Assembly (NCBI RefSeq): GCF_041227145.1
Contig: NZ_JBGFSP010000003.1
Span: 1,674,001 to 1,738,000 of the forward strand
DNA: 64,000 bases
Direction: 5' to 3'
Origin: Bacteroides sp. AN502(2024)
Lineage (GTDB): Bacteria > Bacteroidota > Bacteroidia > Bacteroidales > Bacteroidaceae
Shown: piece after piece, positions 1 to 8,598 of the stretch
Layout of the letters: the number at the start of each line of letters is the position of its first letter
Position numbering within the stretch: position 1 is the stretch's first letter
Translations under genes and position numbers: made by a program
Notes under the pieces: generated by a model
The model's input: only the letters and a program-made list of their open reading frames with translations
Databases searched by the model: none
Told to the model about the DNA's origin: nothing

Positions 1-971
1 TTCAGTACCTGTTCATCGGTTTCTTCATGGGCCATTCGGTGTAGATCATAATGATGCTTCTTCAGCAACTCCACTAAATAAGTGGGAGTACCTGTTTCAA
101 ACCAGTAGCTTTTAAACTCATTCCTATCAAAAGCTAAAAGCAGACTGAAAGGATTGTACATTCCTTTGGAATTGTGAGTGAAATGATAGCCATCATACAT
201 TTCTTTCAACCGGACACATATCTCTTCATACGTCACTCCCTGCACATTGGCAAATTCATGAAGTTCGGCATCCTGATTATCGTATAGTTCCTGTTCGCTC
301 ACACCACAAATATCTATATATTTATTCCACATTGAAATATCATTCAGATTATTCAAATCACAGAATACACTGACTTTACCGAACTTGGTAACTCCCGTCA
401 ACAAAGCAAACTTAATACAGCCATCCTGACTTTTCAATGCGCCATAAAAAGCTTTCAATGTATTACGGAAACTCTTTTGCAAAGCATCATCACCAATAGC
501 CTGTAGCATTGGTTTATCATACTCGTCCACTAGGATCACCACACTTTGCCCCTCTTGCCGACAAGCACGCTTAATAATCCCCTCAAAACGCATAGCCAAG
601 GATTTCTCCGATGGCTCCGCACCATATATCTTCTCCCATTCCACCAACGCCCCATTCAGTTTATTCTCCAAGCTTTCCGGAGTATCATATTTTTCGGTAT
701 TCAGATCAAGATGTAATACGGGATACGTTATCCACTCTTTTTCCAGCTTCTCCATAGCCAGTCCTTCAAAGAGTTCCCGTTTTCCTTGAAAGTAGGCTTC
801 AAGCGTAGAAATAAGCAGACTTTTGCCAAAACGGCGCGGACGACTCAGGAAATAGTAGCTCCCGGTTTTCACCAATTGATAAATCAATGCAGTTTTATCA
901 ATATAGAAATAGCCACCTTTACGAATTTTTTCAAAGTTCTGTATGCCGATAGGGTAAATCTTGCCACTCAT
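1..971 (-). CDS. AAA-ATPase-like / PD-(D/E)XK protein, partial (runs off left edge)
   Basis: The reading frame is open from an ATG at 971 to the window edge (about 323 residues), so the 3' end is missing. The start reads MSGKIYPIGIQNF, typical of the Bacteroidetes AAA-ATPase-like family (PF09820, usually followed by a PD-(D/E)XK nuclease domain, about 520 residues). The Walker A-like motif SRPRRFGKS lies at residues 43-51, and a Walker B-like stretch ending in VDEYDKP follows near residue 160. These proteins are abundant in Bacteroides and their role is unsettled; a link to mobile or defence functions has been proposed. It lies downstream of another ATPase remnant on the same strand. The family call is firm, the function unknown. 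Confidence 0.85.
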   Translation of the reverse strand, partial: MSGKIYPIGIQNFEKIRKGGYFYIDKTALIYQLVKTGSYYFLSRPRRFGKSLLISTLEAYFQGKRELFEGLAMEKLEKEWITYPVLHLDLNTEKYDTPESLENKLNGALVEWEKIYGAEPSEKSLAMRFEGIIKRACRQEGQSVVILVDEYDKPMLQAIGDDALQKSFRNTLKAFYGALKSQDGCIKFALLTGVTKFGKVSVFCDLNNLNDISMWNKYIDICGVSEQELYDNQDAELHEFANVQGVTYEEICVRLKEMYDGYHFTHNSKGMYNPFSLLLAFDRNEFKSYWFETGTPTYLVELLKKHHYDLHRMAHEETDEQVL

Positions 972-1016
972 ATTTCAATCTGTTTAAGTTCATATCGTAC
1001 AAATACATATACCATC

Positions 1017-1211
1017 TCAATATAAAAAACCAAATGTCCAAAGAGGAACCACATTACGCATTCCATACTCAATATCATCTTTCACAACATACGCATTCTC
1101 TACATCATGCACCTGCTTCTGCGATTTATTCTTTCCACCTACTTCAAAGGTATAACCACCTACCGTAAAATCAGAAACGTCTGATGTAGTTACCGGACAT
1201 ACAACTCGCAA
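1017..1211 (-). pseudogene. C-terminal remnant of an AAA/DUF4143-type ATPase
   Basis: About 62 residues (PVTTSDVSDFTVGGYTFEVG... to ...VPLWTFGFLY) match the conserved C-terminal tail of Bacteroides ATPases of the AAA_14/DUF4143 type (EVGGKxKxQKQ, then AYVVKDDIEYG and a final PLW-FG). The same tail occurs in degraded form at 41.58-41.80 kb. No N-terminal ATPase domain precedes it; upstream lies an element-end remnant at 1212-1345. It is best read as the stump of a gene broken by insertion and deletion, and is unlikely to be expressed as a working protein. Confidence 0.7.
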
Positions 1212-1345
1212 AGTAGAAAAAAATTAAAAAATGAACGATAAGAAGAAACACCTAAGGCGATGCTTCCGCATCGCAGCACACGAATATAAGGATTTTTACT
1301 ACAATAACAAGCGATAAACAATATTTCTTAAATGAAAAAGCCGTG
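1212..1345. mobile_element. Remnant end of a small transposable element (same family as 41894-44447)
   Basis: The segment ends at 1327-1345 with CTTAAATGAAAAAGCCGTG, nearly the same as the right terminal repeat of the element at 41894-44447. A hairpin with 7-bp arms GCGATGC/GCATCGC (1257-1274) lies 77 bases from the end. The large element has a similar GATG...GCATCG motif about 80 bases from its end. As in the large element, the left neighbour is the C-terminal tail of an ATPase gene. No transposase is present. Confidence 0.5.
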
Positions 1346-1375
1346 CTCCACTCAACATAAAGTGACACATTTTAC

Positions 1376-2248
1376 CTAATAGATTAGTGACTGAAGCATT
1401 TTTTTATCACAGCAGTATCGCAATAAATATAGCTTCTCTGAGAATTTATAATAACGACTAGGCTTTTGATTATTCTCATTAATAATATAATTCATAGTTT
1501 GAAGATTGTTCTTTTCTAATACTCTTCTTTCTTTTGCTGACACTGGATAATTTACTATCGGCAGACAGTCCTTCCATTTTGTGAAAAATATTCGTGCATT
1601 AGTCAACCATTCATTATCTAGTTTTGAATTACTAATGTGCTCTATTAGGATATCATACACACATAATGATTTCAGCCCCAGCATATAAACCTGCAATGAG
1701 ATATCAATATCGTAAAAATGAAATCCTCTGTAATTTATTTCATCAAATCTTATTTTATCAAAAACAGATTTCCTCATGCAAAAAAAACATCCATCCACTG
1801 CTACCACTTCTATGGCTTTCGCATCTGCAATGGGTTTAAAACAAGTATTATAAGTAATGGTTGGATCAGCCCTATTAGTATCAATAGAATACTGGCAAAT
1901 TGCATCCTTTCCTGCATCTGTACTTCCAGGTCCCCACCAAATACCCGGTATTTGACTAATAAAACGTGGTCCAGAAATTCCAATAAGCCCTACTTTCAAA
2001 TCTCTGAAATGATTTATCAGAAGCTTTCCCCAATCACTAGTGTAATGTAAAATATCTTCATGCATAAAACATAAAAGTGGATATTGACTCCTTTTGACCC
2101 CTTCGTTATAAGCACTAAATATATCATATTGACTTTTGCTGTTATCAATACATATAATCTCATGAATAACCCCAACCGTATTCTCAATATTATCCTTCAA
2201 TTCCTTAGAGATGGATTGAAACCTACTGCATATTATAATAGAAATCAT
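1376..2248 (-). CDS. Glycosyltransferase, GT2-like (Glyco_tranf_2_5 type)
   Basis: This 290-residue protein starts MISIIICSRF, the first strand of a GT-A fold. It contains AYNEGVKRS and FMHEDI (about residues 47-67), the nucleotide-sugar/metal region of the PF13712 family, and VDGCFFCMRKSVF at about 150-160. It probably transfers a sugar onto a surface polysaccharide on the cytoplasmic side of the inner membrane. It is transcribed leftwards, divergent from the GT8 pseudogene at 2629, with a 380-base spacer. The last 50 residues lie outside the core domain. Donor and acceptor cannot be read from sequence. Confidence 0.8.
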   Translation of the reverse strand: MISIIICSRFQSISKELKDNIENTVGVIHEIICIDNSKSQYDIFSAYNEGVKRSQYPLLCFMHEDILHYTSDWGKLLINHFRDLKVGLIGISGPRFISQIPGIWWGPGSTDAGKDAICQYSIDTNRADPTITYNTCFKPIADAKAIEVVAVDGCFFCMRKSVFDKIRFDEINYRGFHFYDIDISLQVYMLGLKSLCVYDILIEHISNSKLDNEWLTNARIFFTKWKDCLPIVNYPVSAKERRVLEKNNLQTMNYIINENNQKPSRYYKFSEKLYLLRYCCDKKMLQSLIY

Positions 2249-2628
2249 ATTTATTCAAATCAATTTTATATATCAAGATACTTTTATACGAATATCTCTA
2301 ACTCATAAAAAATAGTTCACAAAACTAAGAATAAAATCCTATAAGGACAAACTTAGATTTAAAAAAATAAAAAAACTCCAGACTTCCAAAGCTAACAGAT
2401 AAATATAGAATACGTCCATCATTAACTCTTCGAATTCAATTCTCCAGAAAAGAAAATCCTAACATATCACAATTATTTATCAAAACTTCTTAGTAAAAGT
2501 TTTTTTTGTTTATTTTTTGTAAGATACAATACAATTCTAACAGTTTGGCGAGGACTATTGTATAACTTACAGTTATGATAGCTTTGCGAAACATATTAGT
2601 GTAAATTATTTTACATGTTTTATAAATT
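2249..2628. other. Divergent intergenic region, no gene seen
   Basis: This AT-rich spacer of 380 bases lies between divergent glycosyltransferase genes. It has T-runs with TTTG at 2505-2508 and 2516-2519 but no convincingly spaced -33/-7 pair. It presumably holds promoters for both sides. Confidence 0.5.
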
Positions 2629-3626
2629 ATGAAATGCTATATTTGTTTGACAGACCCTATTGTCAATAGAAAAGATTACTTTAGCATGTTAAAGGTTACC
2701 TTAATTAGTGCTCGTACAAACACATCTCTTCGATTAATTTGCCTATATGATGGTAAAATTGGAGATCCTGTTTACAACCTACTTAAAAGATTTAAAGTTG
2801 AAATCATTATTCATGAATTACCATATAAAAAGGAACTAATGGAAATATATTCTCACGAATGGATGGAAACAGAACTTGGAAAAGATATAGAATATAGTCG
2901 AATATTCGGCACATTCATGAGAATGGAGGTTCCTATAATAGAAAAAGAAGATGAATATGTATTATACACCGATATGGACATAATCTTTAATGATGATATA
3001 TTGCTAAAAGATCTACCTCGTCCTGCTTATTTAGCTGCTGCTCCCGAATTTGAACGTGATACAAAAAGAATGAGTTATTTCAATGCTGGAATATTAGTCA
3101 TGAACATCCAAGGAATGAGAGTCAAATATCAGTAATTTGTAGAGATGATGAAAAAAAGCAAAGATCTACTGCAGGACTTTTTGATCAAGGGTACTTAAAC
3201 GAGTTGTGTTTCGAGGACATGGAAATTCTACCTATTGAATATAACTGGAAACCGTACTGGGGAATTAATGGGAATGCTAAGCTTATCCATTTCCATGGAA
3301 TGAAACCATGCAGCAATCTCGAAGAAGCAGGATTTGACACCAGAGAATCATTCTTTCGGACGATATTTGACAATAACAGTCAAGGCTATGCAGGGTATAT
3401 ATACTATTTTATTCTCTTTTTTAATTACCTAGGTCAAAAACAAGACCAATGGTTATGCTATCATTTACAATACATCCTTGACCTATATAAAAAACCTTTA
3501 ATAGCCCTTGCACAAAAAACAGACTATAAACCAAAATACAGAAAATACAAACGTTTATACTCAATATTCGTAAGTATTTCTATACTACTAGCAATACTAC
3601 TACTTACTGCTTTATTTTTAGTATAA
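2629..3626 (+). pseudogene. Glycosyltransferase family 8-like, frameshifted
   Basis: An N-terminal frame (2629-3135) gives MKCYICLTDPIVN... with the GT8 donor/metal motif YTDMDIIF (DxD) near residue 117 and FNAGILVMN near 150, both typical of GT8 (PF01501). The second half continues in another frame to 3626 (FDQGYLNELCF, then WGINGNAKLIHFHGMKPC, the conserved GT8 C-terminal histidine region). It ends in a hydrophobic segment of about 20 residues. The frame break lies at about 3115-3135 and needs a one-base deletion or two-base insertion. Both halves are otherwise intact, so the break may be recent or a sequencing error. Intact, it would add a sugar to the local glycan. Confidence 0.75.
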
Positions 3627-3686
3627 TCAATATAAATAACACTCTCAAATAGACAAAACCGAAGGTCTAAAATTAAAACAATACAC

Positions 3687-3766
3687 ATGGGAATTGATAT
3701 ATTATATGTTTGCACTGGGAATATGATATGTTCTGGAAGGATTTTTATTTAAGTGTTAAACGCTAC
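3687..3766 (+). pseudogene. 5' fragment of a second GT6 glycosyltransferase gene
   Basis: From the ATG at 3687 the sequence reads MGIDILYVCTGN and, after a one-base frameshift, [15 protein letters not shown]. This parallels the start of the intact GT6 gene at 4590 ([20 protein letters not shown]). Similarity stops exactly at 3766, where the IS66 remnant begins. The rest of the gene is missing to the right, so an insertion followed by deletion destroyed it. Confidence 0.75.
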
Positions 3767-4430
3767 GCAAGCACTCGGTGCCCCCGTTTTTCCCTGCTTT
3801 TTTGCGTACCACCTTTGCCCAAAAAAGTTATGTGGAATCTCAAATCGTTTGAAGTTATCTATTCCCGTTACGAGAGTAGCGGTTTGAAAGCTCGTGATTT
3901 TTGGTACCCCTTCGGTAAATCCCGTCTACTCCAAAAGCTATAATCCCGAACTCAGGTTAATAAGTTAATAGTGATTCTCTGTTTATAATATGCTTTTCAT
4001 TAGAGTATTGTTAGATTTCTTTGGATTTTCTCTGTTTCCAGTAATTGGGTAGCAACTCTTTTAGGCCTTTCCCCTTATCTCTTGCGCAATATGGCAACCA
4101 AACTCTGAAAAGAAAGAATTATTTATTCTGTGGCAATGACGATGCGACCGAGAGTGCCGCAGTGATTTATTCGTTGATGGGATGCTGTAAAGCGGATGAG
4201 GTAAACTTCCGTAAGTGGCTCGTATACGTTCTGGAGAATATACACGCCTATGACAACGATTATAGTAAAGATTTAGCAGAACTCCTACCTCACAACTGGA
4301 AAGTAAATAAATCTCAGAAACTCTAAACCGTCTCTGAATGGTTTGCAAGTTTCCCAAAGAAAAACTGACAAAATTGCAAAGATACAGAGTAAGAACTATA
4401 GAAAAAAGACGGAGTTCACCGAATGCTTAC
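3767..4430 (+). mobile_element. Decayed IS66-family element
   Basis: The left end GCAAGCACTCGGTG (3767-3780) and the right end CACCGAATGCTTAC (4417-4430) are inverted copies of an IS66-type terminal repeat beginning GTAAGC. Inside is a TnpA-like accessory fragment (VMWNLKSFEVIYSRYESSGL, about 3835-3897). At about 4093-4326 lies the C-terminal tail of the TnpC transposase (RKNYLFCGNDDATESAAVIY, then a LLPHNW ending). The middle of the usual 2.5-kb element is deleted. The flanking 8-mers do not match, so no target duplication remains. Confidence 0.8.
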
Positions 4431-4589
4431 TACCCATTTGCAAGACACTCATGATCAAAAACAAATAGAATTTACTTTAAAAGAGCTCCTGCTACTGGTA
4501 ATTCACAGAAAATAAAAACACCTCAAACAAATAATATAGAATAAATCTTTATATATTTGCCAATAATATGAATCAAAACAATAAATAAA

Positions 4590-5381
4590 ATGAGAATTGG
4601 TATATTATATATCTGTACTGGCAAATATGACATTTTTTGGAAAGACTTTTATCTAAGCGCAGAACGTTATTTCATGCAAGACCAATCTTTCATTATCGAG
4701 TATTATGTATTTACTGATAGTCCGCAACTATACGACGAAGAGAATAATGAGCATATTCACCGGATCAAACAAAAGAATTTAGGATGGCCTGACAATACAT
4801 TAAAACGTTTTCATACATTCCTTCGCATCAAGGAACAATTGGAGCGAGAAACCGACTATCTATTTTTCTTCAATGCTAATCTGTTATTCACCTGTCCCAT
4901 TGGCAAAGAAATGCTACCATCCTCGGATAGCAACGGATTACTAGGAACTATACATCCTGGATTCTACAATAAACCCAACTCCGAATTTACATACGAACGA
5001 AGAGTTATTTCTACCGCCTATATTCCAGAAGGGAAAGGTCTATATTATTATGCAGGAGGCCTTTCGGGTGGATGTACAGAATCCTATCTGCAGCTCTGTA
5101 CAACAATTTGTTCATGGGTTGACAAGGATGCCGCAAACCATATAATACCAATTTGGCACGACGAATCTCTAATCAATAAATATTTCTTAGATAATCCACC
5201 AGCCATTACATTGCCGCCCGCATATCTATACCCCGAAGGCTGGTCCCTTCCCTTTGAACCAATTATTCTCATTCGAGACAAAAACAAACCTGAATATGGC
5301 GGACACGAATTCTTGCGAAGAAAAAATTCTTTATGGGTAAAGCTTAAGCTAATCTGCCAAAAAATTAAATTAGCCGATTAG
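4590..5381 (+). CDS. GT6 glycosyltransferase, ABO blood-group transferase homolog
   Basis: This 263-residue protein starts [17 protein letters not shown] and matches what I recall of B. ovatus GT6 (BoGT6a), an alpha-1,3-N-acetylgalactosaminyltransferase acting on Fuc-alpha1,2-Gal. The metal-binding DxD of animal GT6 enzymes is replaced by N-A-N at residues 95-97, the hallmark of metal-independent bacterial GT6. AGG at 155-157 corresponds to the donor-specificity site that favours GalNAc (A-type). The catalytic glutamate is E192 in HDES, and [10 protein letters not shown] lies near 65-74. There is no signal peptide, so it is cytosolic. The converging neighbour at 5402 is a GT11 fucosyltransferase that could make the H-type acceptor. 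The family call is very sure; GalNAc specificity is inferred. Confidence 0.93.
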   Translation: MRIGILYICTGKYDIFWKDFYLSAERYFMQDQSFIIEYYVFTDSPQLYDEENNEHIHRIKQKNLGWPDNTLKRFHTFLRIKEQLERETDYLFFFNANLLFTCPIGKEMLPSSDSNGLLGTIHPGFYNKPNSEFTYERRVISTAYIPEGKGLYYYAGGLSGGCTESYLQLCTTICSWVDKDAANHIIPIWHDESLINKYFLDNPPAITLPPAYLYPEGWSLPFEPIILIRDKNKPEYGGHEFLRRKNSLWVKLKLICQKIKLAD

Positions 5382-5401
5382 TCGCTCAATTTACCTCTAT
5401 A

Positions 5402-6313
5402 TTATAGAAATATAGAATTATGGAAAACTCCTTTCCACTGATATTCAACTTTATCATCACAAAGAATCACAATTTTATCTGAACTATCTCTCAATAAAGC
5501 ACCATACTTCCCCAAAGTACCTTTACTTGTTATCTGATGCTTGCAATAAGCTATCAAAAACAAATCCATATACCCCTTATCTGAACCATTTATATCCACC
5601 ACCTTATAATTCTCATTTGCAAATTCAAGATAGGGAATAAGTTCTGATGCCACCCATTCCGGCTCATCTGAGAAGAAGTAAAAAAAAGGCGTAACAGTCT
5701 CTTTTTCCATATAATCAACAGCCCTTTTAAAATAGCTCACAGAGGCAGGCTTCCCATACGCTCGAACTTCAACACTTAAATCACCCCGTCGAACATGCAC
5801 TGCTACAGGATTGATATTCTGTTTTATTTCTGACATTAACATTTTGCTACCCTCATCAAATATATCAGATGAGATCCTATAAGTAGACCTAAATGCGGGC
5901 ACCCAAATTTTTATCGGCAAATGATAATATCCACCTAGATAAATAGGAGGATTTTTCTCCAAAAATGAAAAATCATCTATCCATTCCGATGTATTATTCC
6001 CAACATAATAAAAATGTCTCTTATAATAGGAAATTTCGAACTCTGTTGCAATTGTTAGCCCCAAATAAGGAAACACTTTCAACAAATCAAAGTTGCGAGC
6101 AAATTTATAATCCATGTCACTTCCCCATTCCTTATAAAAGGATAGATCATACACAACCTTACATCCACGCTTTCTAAAAAATTCTCCCAACAAATATTGG
6201 AGCATTTGAGAACAAATACCACCATCCATCAACACTACAACCTTAGGAGTAACTAAGCGAGCCTTCAACATTCTTTTGTAACAACTTCTTTGCCACTTTC
6301 TAATAATACTCAT
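5402..6313 (-). CDS. GT11 alpha-1,2-fucosyltransferase-like protein
   Basis: This 303-residue protein carries HVRRGD at residues 173-178, the GDP-fucose-binding motif of GT11/alpha-1,2-fucosyltransferases. It also has an early GGICSQMLQYLLGEF segment (31-45) and FFYFFSDEPEW near 210, both usual for the family. A TSKGTLGKYGALL-type C-terminal motif is present (family consensus SSFSWW-like). The expected product is Fuc-alpha1,2-Gal, the acceptor of GT6 enzymes. It is the last gene of a leftward run after two GT2 genes (118-base gap) and converges on the GT6 gene with a 20-base gap. Linkage and acceptor are inferred from family. Confidence 0.88.
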   Translation of the reverse strand: MSIIRKWQRSCYKRMLKARLVTPKVVVLMDGGICSQMLQYLLGEFFRKRGCKVVYDLSFYKEWGSDMDYKFARNFDLLKVFPYLGLTIATEFEISYYKRHFYYVGNNTSEWIDDFSFLEKNPPIYLGGYYHLPIKIWVPAFRSTYRISSDIFDEGSKMLMSEIKQNINPVAVHVRRGDLSVEVRAYGKPASVSYFKRAVDYMEKETVTPFFYFFSDEPEWVASELIPYLEFANENYKVVDINGSDKGYMDLFLIAYCKHQITSKGTLGKYGALLRDSSDKIVILCDDKVEYQWKGVFHNSIFL

Positions 6314-6431
6314 TTCTTTATATCTTATTTTACCAACTTACCGCAACAGATTCAAATACCCCAACCTGCTAGATTATAAACGATAAACAATATATGCTTT
6401 ATCTCTCAACATCTTAATTTATCTTAACACA

Positions 6432-7406
6432 TTACAGTTTATGGCGCATATTATAATATCTAAGTTTCAAATCTCCCCAGAGACCTGATACTCTATAAGC
6501 ATTCACAATCTTACGTTCTCTTTTTGACAAGCTATTTATTAAACAAGGATAGGATTCTATTTCATTAACAAGCCGTTTCATTTCCTTCCTAATATTGGCA
6601 AAACGTTTCCAATAAATTCTTCTAAAAGCATTTTCAAGATGAAAATGAGCAAGTGCTTCCTTCATCTCTTCCCTCAACCCCTTTTTATCAATATAATTCT
6701 CAATCCATATTGTATAATTCACAAAGTCCCTATACTTTTTATCATCAAAATTCGCGGGATGTGACATTGACGTATTGGTAAAATTATAGTCAATTATTAT
6801 ATAATCAACTGAAACGACTTTTTGTAAGTATAGCAATAATTGTGTGGAAAGAACAACATCTTCACCAAATGATATATCTGGTCTTTCTATCTCATTCTGA
6901 TATAATGATCGAAGATGAAATTTTGACCATACACACCAATAAGCCTTTTTTAAAAGAATATTTTTCAAAAACTCCACACCTGACAACTCTACAAAATCAA
7001 AAAAAGTTGATTTATGCAACTCTCCATCATAGCAAAACATAAAAGGGGCCACTACCATATCCGCTTGCGTTTCCTCTGCTTTAGTAACCAGCCTATTTAT
7101 TGCATCCACATGCATAATATCATCACTATCTAAATATTGGATATATTTGCCAGTAGCAATATCTATACCCGATTTACGCGCCTGCACTAATCCCTCGTTT
7201 TGTTTATTAAATACAACAATCCGGGGATCTTCAGCCGCATACGTCTTTATTATATCTAAACTATCATCTGTACTTCCATCATTTACTACAACAATTTCAA
7301 GATTATTATACGTTTGATTAATAACACTCTGCAACGTTTTAGCTATCGAATTATGCGCATTATAAACAGGAATAATAACCGAAACTAAAGGGTATTCTTT
7401 TTCCAT
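6432..7406 (-). CDS. Glycosyltransferase family 2
   Basis: This GT-A enzyme has 324 residues from the ATG at 7406 (MEKEYPLVSVIIPVYN). That start is preferred to an upstream TTG at 7463, which lies inside the preceding gene. The motifs are VVNDGSTDDS (about 40-49) and the DxD-type YLDSDD (91-96), with about 200 further residues. It lies 11 bases downstream of another GT2 gene and is surely co-transcribed with it. It is an inverting sugar transferase; donor and acceptor are unknown. Confidence 0.88.
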   Translation of the reverse strand: MEKEYPLVSVIIPVYNAHNSIAKTLQSVINQTYNNLEIVVVNDGSTDDSLDIIKTYAAEDPRIVVFNKQNEGLVQARKSGIDIATGKYIQYLDSDDIMHVDAINRLVTKAEETQADMVVAPFMFCYDGELHKSTFFDFVELSGVEFLKNILLKKAYWCVWSKFHLRSLYQNEIERPDISFGEDVVLSTQLLLYLQKVVSVDYIIIDYNFTNTSMSHPANFDDKKYRDFVNYTIWIENYIDKKGLREEMKEALAHFHLENAFRRIYWKRFANIRKEMKRLVNEIESYPCLINSLSKRERKIVNAYRVSGLWGDLKLRYYNMRHKL

Positions 7407-7417
7407 TATATCATTTT

Positions 7418-8398
7418 TTAATTCTTTTTCTTGGCAAAGTGAGTCCAATAATAAATCGGCCAAAAATAAGTTATTTTACGTAATCGTTTATAATATTTAG
7501 AAGACAATTCTTTTCTTGATAAAAAACGCCATCTACCCAACTTATTCCTCATATCTTTAATTTCAACAGGATACAATCGATGATTAGGATCTTTCATAAA
7601 ATCTTGAAAATGATTAAAACAATTTTCCACAATCATATTGACAGCATCAAACCAATCTCTGCCTTCAAATAACCGCCGCTCCTTTGCAAACTCCAATCTT
7701 GGATATTCAGCCAAGAAATAATGATAACGTTTTATAGAATTGATTGTATGGCAAATACTATCACCTCTCTGTATATAGTGATAATAAGCAGCATCAATCC
7801 AAACTATTTTATCGCAAATACTTATCCAGCGATAAATAGTCGCATGATCCTCAAAAAACATACCTACAGGAAAACGATAAGAATCAAAAAAAATCTTATC
7901 AAAAAGTTTGGTACAGGCTGAACTACTTACTCTCTCAAAAATAATATCTCGCTGAACGTCTTGACTAGTACGTACATACACATCACCTGTATTAGGATAC
8001 ATTTGTTCTATACGGCCATCTTCATACTCAAAGTAAAAGTTACAATATACCATATAAACTTTGTTCTGTACCATGACTGACAACATATTTTCATACATTG
8101 TCGGTTCAATATAATCATCGCTATCTATAAACCCAATATATGGAGCAGTCGCTATTTCAATTCCTGCATTACGAGCTATGGACAAACCTGCCTCATCAAG
8201 ATGTAACACTTTTACTCTAGAATCAATATTAGCATATTCATTACAAATAGAAGGAGAATCATCGGTCGACGAATTATCCACTAATATGATTTCTATATCT
8301 TTCAACGTCTGATTACGTACAGACTCTATACAACGTCGCAAATACGGAGCTGTATTATGAACTGGAATGATAACGCTAACCAAGTATTGAGATTCCAT
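7418..8398 (-). CDS. Glycosyltransferase family 2
   Basis: This 326-residue GT2 enzyme opens with MESQYLVSVIIPVHNTAPYL, has VDNSSTDDS near residue 40 and the metal-binding FIDSDDYIEP near 92-101. It is the first gene of the leftward GT2-GT2-GT11 run; a -7 element (8423-8430, minus strand) lies 25 bases upstream. The IS4 copy at 8599-9934 sits in the shared upstream region. It contributes one linkage of the surface glycan; specificity is unknown. Confidence 0.88.
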   Translation of the reverse strand: MESQYLVSVIIPVHNTAPYLRRCIESVRNQTLKDIEIILVDNSSTDDSPSICNEYANIDSRVKVLHLDEAGLSIARNAGIEIATAPYIGFIDSDDYIEPTMYENMLSVMVQNKVYMVYCNFYFEYEDGRIEQMYPNTGDVYVRTSQDVQRDIIFERVSSSACTKLFDKIFFDSYRFPVGMFFEDHATIYRWISICDKIVWIDAAYYHYIQRGDSICHTINSIKRYHYFLAEYPRLEFAKERRLFEGRDWFDAVNMIVENCFNHFQDFMKDPNHRLYPVEIKDMRNKLGRWRFLSRKELSSKYYKRLRKITYFWPIYYWTHFAKKKN

Positions 8399-8422
8399 AT
8401 TTGAATATTCATTTTCTATTTA

Positions 8423-8430
8423 CAAAAGTA
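8423..8430 (-). promoter_or_regulatory. Bacteroides -7 element for the GT2-GT2-GT11 run
   Basis: The minus strand reads TACTTTTG, a full match to TAnnTTTG, 25 bases before the ATG at 8398. No TTTG is seen at the -33 position. Confidence 0.55.
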
Positions 8431-8598
8431 AGGAATAATATCCATAGGAAGTATCTAAAAAGAGATTGTTTACAAATAGAGCAGAATTTCACGCCTACAA
8501 TTAACCATTATTAATAATACATACAGATAATCTGAAAAGACAAAAGAGAAATTCAATGGGTTATTTTGCAATCAGCAACTTACTAGTATAGTTTTCCA

